Source of the DNA: Cyanobacteria bacterium RUI128
Lineage (GTDB): Bacteria > Cyanobacteriota > Vampirovibrionia > Gastranaerophilales > Gastranaerophilaceae
Assembly (NCBI GenBank): GCA_024695725.1
Contig: JAILHQ010000115.1
Coordinates: 1 to 9,265 of the forward strand
Length of the DNA: 9,265 nt
Direction: 5' to 3'
Shown here: piece after piece, positions 6,284-9,265 of the stretch
How the letters are laid out: each line of letters opens with the position of its first letter
Numbering within the stretch: position 1 is the first letter of the stretch
Notes under the pieces: generated by a model
The model's database searches: none
What the model saw: only the letters and a program-made list of their open reading frames with translations
What the model was told of the DNA's origin: nothing
Made by a program: the position numbers and the translations under genes

Positions 6284-7480
6284 CTATTTTTCAAAAACTG
6301 CGACTGCCCTCTCCAGAATACCGAGACAATAAGATATAACAATTCCGTAGTTTGTTATAGGAACGTTATTTTTGTTAGCAATTAGTATTCTGGATAAAAC
6401 TTCTTTCCTGTTAGTCATACATGCTCCGCAGTGGATAATGAGCTTATAGTCTGATATATCCGGGAAGTCATGCCCTGTTTTGTACTCAAAAACTGGCTTG
6501 AACCCCAGTTTCTTCTCTAATAATTTTGGTATTTTTACTCTTGCAATATCGTCATCTATTGCGTGATGGGTACAGCTTTCAAGAATAAGAACTTTATCCC
6601 CCTGTTTGAGAGAAGATATTGAGTTTGCCCCTTTGCGAAAACTTACTAAATCGCCTTTTAATCTTGCAAACAAGATAGAAAAAGATGTCAGCGGAATTTC
6701 AGCGGGAACAATTTCGTTCACTTCTTTAAAAGCCTGAGAATCTGTCACCACAAGTTTAGGCTTTGTTTTAAGCATTTCCATCGTGTATTTCAGATTATCA
6801 ACCTGAGTAACTACTGCAATACAGGTATTGTCTAAAATATCTCTTATTGTCTGAACCTGAGGAAGAATCAGGCGGCCCTTTGGCGCCTCTTTATCTATCG
6901 GTGTAACTAATACAACAACATCCGAGGGCTGAAGTAAATCGCCTGCAATAGTCTTTGGGGACACGAAATCTTCCGGCACAAGTTTCACGAGAGCAGACAC
7001 AAAACGGTCTGTTATATCGTGTGTTTTCAGGGCTGAAAGTTCAATAACATTTTTTGTATAACTTTGAGCTTGGGCAAGTTTTTCAGGGGATATTTTTTCC
7101 AAATCTGATTTATTGATAATAACAAGATAAGGAATATCCAGTTCCCCAAATTTTTCAATCATGCCTGTATCGTAATCAGATAAACCGTCTGCTGTAATAA
7201 CAAGAACTGCAACATCAGTTCTGTTAAGGACATTCAGTGTTTTTTCAATTCTTTCATTTGAAAGTTCTGTTTTATCGTCAATACCTGCTGTGTCTAAGAA
7301 AGCAACAGGGCCTATCGGAAAGAGTTCTGCAGATTTTTCCACAACGTCTGTTGTTGTACCTTTTATGTCAGATACGATGGAAACACTTTGCCCTGTAACA
7401 GCATTCAGCAGTGACGATTTCCCTACATTTGTTTTACCAAAAATTGATATATGGAGTCGTAATGATTTTAATGCTTTCAT
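6284..7480 (-). CDS. hydF: [FeFe]-hydrogenase H-cluster maturation GTPase HydF
   Basis: HydF is the scaffold GTPase that receives the 2Fe subcluster built by HydE and HydG and delivers it to apo-HydA. Its 398 residues match the family length. The GTPase domain shows GKTNVGKS (15-22, G1), GTTTD (41-45, G2), DTAG (63-66, G3), NKSD (123-126, G4) and SAL (149-151, G5). A middle dimerisation region follows. The C-terminal cluster domain carries C303-T-H305, then 44 residues, then H350-C-G-A-C354, i.e. the CxH...HCxxC signature that separates HydF from TrmE/Era GTPases. The ATG is supported by AAGGAG (7489-7494) 8 nt upstream. The window holds no hydE, hydG or hydA, so the maturation genes are dispersed. 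A MarR regulator lies downstream. It implies an anaerobic, hydrogen-metabolising host. Confidence 0.97.
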   Translation of the reverse strand: MKALKSLRLHISIFGKTNVGKSSLLNAVTGQSVSIVSDIKGTTTDVVEKSAELFPIGPVAFLDTAGIDDKTELSNERIEKTLNVLNRTDVAVLVITADGLSDYDTGMIEKFGELDIPYLVIINKSDLEKISPEKLAQAQSYTKNVIELSALKTHDITDRFVSALVKLVPEDFVSPKTIAGDLLQPSDVVVLVTPIDKEAPKGRLILPQVQTIRDILDNTCIAVVTQVDNLKYTMEMLKTKPKLVVTDSQAFKEVNEIVPAEIPLTSFSILFARLKGDLVSFRKGANSISSLKQGDKVLILESCTHHAIDDDIARVKIPKLLEKKLGFKPVFEYKTGHDFPDISDYKLIIHCGACMTNRKEVLSRILIANKNNVPITNYGIVISYCLGILERAVAVFEK

Positions 7481-7529
7481 ACATAAATCTCCTTAACATA
7501 AGAAGCAACTAATATTTACCCCTTAAAAA

Positions 7530-7558
7530 ATTATATTACAAAACAACTTGATTTTAAA
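7530..7558 (-). promoter_or_regulatory. candidate hydF promoter
   Basis: On the minus strand TTTAAA (7553-7558, 4/6 match to the -35 consensus) is spaced 17 nt from TATAAT (7530-7535). Initiation near 7523 gives a leader of about 43 nt containing the AAGGAG Shine-Dalgarno. It lies back-to-back with the tRNA-Ile promoter region in the 134-bp gap at 7481-7614. Confidence 0.55.
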
Positions 7559-7590
7559 ATATGTCTATGTTAGATTTGTTTATGCTGAAG

Positions 7591-7596
7591 TATAAA
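7591..7596 (+). promoter_or_regulatory. candidate -10 of the tRNA-Ile gene
   Basis: TATAAA followed by T lies 18 nt upstream of the tRNA 5' end. The short G+C-richer stretch after it (GTGCTGACGC) resembles the discriminator of stable-RNA promoters. No convincing -35 is seen at 16-18 nt spacing. Confidence 0.4.
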
Positions 7597-7614
7597 TAGT
7601 GCTGACGCAAGTAT

Positions 7615-7691
<77 letters not shown>

Positions 7692-7692
7692 T

Positions 7693-7724
7693 AAAAAACA
7701 GGATAGGTTTCTATCCTGTTTTTT
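7693..7724. terminator. bidirectional terminator between tRNA-Ile and the AT-rich gene
   Basis: AAAAAACAGGATAG (7693-7706) and CTATCCTGTTTTTT (7711-7724) form a perfect 14-bp stem with loop GTTT. Six T close the stem in either direction, so it ends the tRNA transcript on plus and can end the transcript from 7872-8918 on minus after a 3' leader of about 150 nt. Confidence 0.95.
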
Positions 7725-7730
7725 ATTATA

Positions 7731-7867
7731 TATAGTGCGGATTTCCGGAAGTTCGAGAAGTTGAAAATGAGAGAATACTCAAAATTTTACTCAAGTTCTC
7801 AAAATGCCGACTACAAGAGAGTTTCCACGAGTTCGAGAAGATTTTCAATTGGGGGAAATACACTATA
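7731..7867. repeat. 137-bp block of nested inverted repeats with an internal direct repeat
   Basis: Three inverted pairs are nested: TATAGTG (7731-7737) with CACTATA (7861-7867), ATTTCC (7741-7746) with GGAAAT (7854-7859), and TTGAAAAT (7761-7768) with ATTTTCAA (7841-7848). Inside, GAGAA (7771-7775) can pair with TTCTC (7796-7800). An exact 11-mer, AGTTCGAGAAG, occurs in direct orientation at 7750-7760 and 7830-7840, exactly 80 bp apart, each copy followed by one member of the inner inverted pair. It lies between the tRNA terminator and the stop codon of the AT-rich gene. It may be a small non-autonomous element, an integration-site array or a structured 3' leader; I cannot tell which. Confidence 0.6.
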
Positions 7868-7871
7868 CTTT

Positions 7872-8918
7872 TTATTTAGAATTTTGTTTTGATAACTCTG
7901 CGATTTGTTTATTGAGTTCTTTCAGTGCTTTGACATCATCAGATTGTCTGATTTCTTTTGCTAATGTTTTTTGCAATTCTTTAAATTCGTGTTTCTTTTC
8001 ATCTAATTTAATCAATTCTTCTTCTACGCCTTTTACGGTATTATTAGCAGAGTTCCAAGTTTTAACTTCTTTTTTGAAAAAGTCTGATAATTTTAAATTT
8101 CTTAAATCCATGACTGTTGTATCAAACGGTCTAATTTCTGATTTATAATCAACAGTATCAAAAACTCTTTTTGTAGAACTTTTTGCAAGTTTAGTCGCAT
8201 CTTTTATATCCATACTATAAAAATCTTCAAAAAGTTTTGGAATGCTACTATCTTTTGAAACTTTAGAAAGTAAAATATTATCAATCAATTCAATATGAGA
8301 ACCAATTATTGCTCTATCTCGTTTTGTAGAAGTTTTACTTTGCTTTAATAAATTTTTTCTTATTTTTCTTAATTCAATCCAATCAGCATCTTTTTGTAAT
8401 TCAGATAATTTTGATTTTATATCCTTATAAACATTTTCTTTTAATTGTTTTGCAGGAATATAAAAATCACGGTGAGGCCCATCATTTTCGTGCAAATGAA
8501 TAATATAATCTTTCGCTTTATCAAAATCTTTAGATGAGGTTATCATCGTTTTACCCTCTTGACGTAATGCATCTTGTTCAATTAGGGTTAAATTTCCATC
8601 AAAAGGCTGTGCTAATTTTTTTTGATAAGCAACTTTTATTTTATCCTTCAGTTCATTCGCTTGTTTTTGGAGTTCTTCCAGTTGTGTATTATTTATAGGA
8701 TTTTTAACTTCATCGATTATTGTTTGTGGCTTTACTTTTCCCTTACCTTTAGTGGCAAGATAAATTCCGACAGATGCTAATGCTGCAAGTCCTACCAAAC
8801 TCGCACCAATGACAGTTTTTGAAACAGGCTTTTTCTCGTCGGTTTTAGGCTTTGAGGTTACGTTATTATTTACCGTAGTTGGCTTGTTTACGCCTTGATT
8901 TATCATATCAACTGCCAT
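7872..8918 (-). CDS. AT-rich gene: single-pass membrane protein with coiled-coil-like body, function unknown
   Basis: I do not recognise this 348-residue protein. Residues 1-34 are polar (Asn, Thr, Lys, Pro) with no signal peptide. Residues 35-55 are one hydrophobic, Gly/Ala-rich segment (VIGASLVGLAALASVGIYLA) followed by KGKGK, which suggests an inner-membrane anchor with the bulk on one side. The remainder is highly charged and helical, with heptad-like Leu/Ile spacing at about 75-95 and again at about 305-345 (EELIKLDEKKHEFKELQKTL), suggesting coiled coils at both ends of the soluble part. HLHENDGPHRDFYIP (141-155) is the least repetitive, most domain-like piece. The ATG is supported by GGAG (8927-8930) 8 nt upstream. 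G+C is unusual: 54 of 240 bases (about 23%) over 8221-8460, against 23 of 60 (38%) in a sampled hydF line. It lies between the two tRNA 3'-end copies. Confidence 0.85.
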   Translation of the reverse strand: MAVDMINQGVNKPTTVNNNVTSKPKTDEKKPVSKTVIGASLVGLAALASVGIYLATKGKGKVKPQTIIDEVKNPINNTQLEELQKQANELKDKIKVAYQKKLAQPFDGNLTLIEQDALRQEGKTMITSSKDFDKAKDYIIHLHENDGPHRDFYIPAKQLKENVYKDIKSKLSELQKDADWIELRKIRKNLLKQSKTSTKRDRAIIGSHIELIDNILLSKVSKDSSIPKLFEDFYSMDIKDATKLAKSSTKRVFDTVDYKSEIRPFDTTVMDLRNLKLSDFFKKEVKTWNSANNTVKGVEEELIKLDEKKHEFKELQKTLAKEIRQSDDVKALKELNKQIAELSKQNSK

Positions 8919-9018
8919 AAAAATAACTCCATAGTAATTCCGCTATATTTATATTAACACCTGAAAACTAAAAAACTTGCCATAAACTAGTATCTTTGTT
9001 AAGAGTATTTTACAAAAA
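8919..9018 (-). promoter_or_regulatory. upstream region of the AT-rich gene
   Basis: The region contains the GGAG Shine-Dalgarno (8927-8930) and a minus-strand TATAAA (8948-8953) that could be a -10. No matching -35 is seen at 17 nt. Nothing else is evident in this A/T-rich stretch. Confidence 0.3.
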
Positions 9019-9120
9019 TTATGTACCATTTTCGCGTTGATAATACCTCATTCGTCTATCAAATTCTGCAACTTCTAATATGTTATCGATATCGAACAAA
9101 AAAGTTCGAATTTTGTTCAC
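9019..9120 (-). CDS. possible 33-residue ORF, unrecognised
   Basis: A minus-strand frame beginning with GTG at 9120 and ending TAA at 9019 encodes a 33-residue peptide with protein-like composition: FLFDIDNIL followed by EVAEFDRRMRYYQRENGT. FLFDIDN resembles motif I of HAD hydrolases, but nothing of that fold follows. The frame is also open upstream of the GTG through the hairpin at 9139-9174, so the piece could be the end of a longer decayed gene. GGTGGG, 5 nt before the GTG, is only a weak ribosome site. It would lie about 100 bp upstream of the AT-rich gene on the same strand. Confidence 0.3.
   Translation of the reverse strand: MNKIRTFLFDIDNILEVAEFDRRMRYYQRENGT
9092..9118. repeat. two mutually exclusive hairpins
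   Basis: TCGAAC (9092-9097) and GTTCGA (9104-9109) pair around AAAAAA. Alternatively GAACAAAA (9094-9101) pairs with TTTTGTTC (9111-9118), 8 bp around 9 nt. The two share 9094-9097, so only one can form at a time. They lie within the possible 33-residue ORF and just before the tRNA-end-like copy. Confidence 0.5.
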
Positions 9121-9134
9121 TAACGCCCACCATA
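9116..9134 (+). repeat. diverged copy of the tRNA-Ile 3' end (attR-like)
   Basis: TTCACTAACGCCCACCATA matches the tRNA-Ile 3' end at 7675-7693 in 15 of 19 positions, in the same orientation, with GCCCACCATA (9125-9134) identical. A GTTCGAA, reminiscent of a T-loop, occurs 11 nt upstream. I tried to fold 9034-9132 as a tRNA: no GGGCGTT acceptor partner, D arm or correctly spaced T arm exists, so it is not a functional tRNA gene. Confidence 0.45.
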
Positions 9135-9138
9135 TTAC

Positions 9139-9174
9139 AAAAAAAAGAATACCATTTGGGGTATTCTTTTTTTT
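9139..9174. terminator. strong bidirectional terminator hairpin
   Basis: Positions 9139-9153 (eight A, then GAATACC) and 9160-9174 (GGTATTC, then eight T) form a perfect 15-bp stem with loop ATTTGG. Eight T end the stem on either strand. It begins 4 nt past the tRNA-end copy, which mirrors the tRNA-Ile and hairpin arrangement at 7615-7724. No gene ending here on the plus strand can be identified in the window. Confidence 0.88.
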
Positions 9175-9180
9175 GTTAAA

Positions 9181-9265
9181 AATGCGGACAGAGGACGAGA
9201 ACCAACCAAGCGGAGCTTGGTCCGGTTCGAGCGGATTTGCGGACGGACGGCACGGAGTTAGTCCG
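9181..9265. other. GC-rich window edge of unknown nature
   Basis: Of these 85 bases, 52 are G or C (61%), in abrupt contrast to the AT-rich DNA to the left. CCAAGC-GGA-GCTTGG (9206-9220) is a perfect 6-bp hairpin, flanked by AACC and GGTT that could extend it across an internal loop. GCGGAC recurs, and the edge carries GTCCG that can pair with CGGAC. A plus-strand ATG at 9182 is open for 28 codons to the edge (MRTEDENQPSGAWSG...), without a ribosome site. Its start resembles the reverse of a tRNA 3' half, but the T-loop bases do not fit. Confidence 0.4.

Noticed and set aside
7767..7892. Plus-strand frame MREYSKFYSSSQN... across the repeat block
   Set aside because: It has a protein-like composition but no ribosome site, another plus-strand frame is equally open, and it runs into the end of the minus-strand gene.
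7804..8148. Plus-strand open frame opposite the AT-rich gene
   Set aside because: A shadow frame with Phe/Ser/Leu-rich translation and no ribosome site; the opposite strand has a supported start and coherent protein.
9034..9132. A second tRNA gene ending in CCCACCA
   Set aside because: The acceptor 3' strand has no full 5' partner, and no D arm or correctly spaced T arm can be formed; a diverged copy of the tRNA-Ile end explains it better.

Overview
The window looks like chromosomal DNA of an anaerobic Gram-negative bacterium with low to moderate G+C. The best guess, held with moderate confidence, is a non-photosynthetic relative of the Cyanobacteria (Melainabacteria, Gastranaerophilales-like). 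Three things point there. The MurJ lipid II flippase has the glycine-rich GGVGGPLHSA loop that I remember from cyanobacterial MurJ in place of the RRIFAEGAFS loop of proteobacterial MurJ. HydF implies [FeFe]-hydrogenase and fermentation. Two large unrecognised proteins have a style (short polar N-terminus, NPNFKG motif, hydrophobic segments) that I associate with that lineage. No database search was possible.

Layout from left to right. At 1-71 lies a possible C-terminal scrap of a plus-strand gene. At 187-1080 (minus) is a secreted, probably outer-membrane beta-barrel-like protein, closed by a strong terminator at 139-168. At 1341-2942 (minus) is murJ. A 52-bp divergent gap holding a self-complementary -10 element separates it from a small [2Fe-2S] thioredoxin-fold protein at 2995-3252 (plus). 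A bidirectional terminator lies between that gene and the convergent 703-residue membrane-associated protein of unknown function at 3291-5402 (minus), which has a near-consensus promoter 170 nt upstream. A MarR-family regulator (5634-6104, minus) lies downstream of hydF (6284-7480, minus), with a perfect MarR-type palindrome in the gap. A tRNA-Ile(GAU) gene with encoded CCA is at 7615-7691 (plus), followed by a perfect terminator hairpin. Beyond it come a 137-bp block of nested repeats, a very AT-rich gene for a single-pass coiled-coil-like protein (7872-8918, minus), a possible 33-codon ORF, a diverged copy of the tRNA 3' end followed by another strong hairpin, and an unexplained GC-rich edge (9181-9265).

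There is no single operon. The genes are mostly single transcription units with their own promoters and hairpins. The functional links that can be argued are hydF with its adjacent MarR regulator, and more loosely hydF with the NuoE/HoxE-like 2Fe-2S protein, since both belong to hydrogen and redox metabolism. The part most worth a second look is 7675-9134: an AT-rich gene and a repeat block lie between the tRNA-Ile 3' end and an imperfect direct copy of it, which fits a small tRNA-targeted island. I did not find a clearly recognisable new defence or mobile system.
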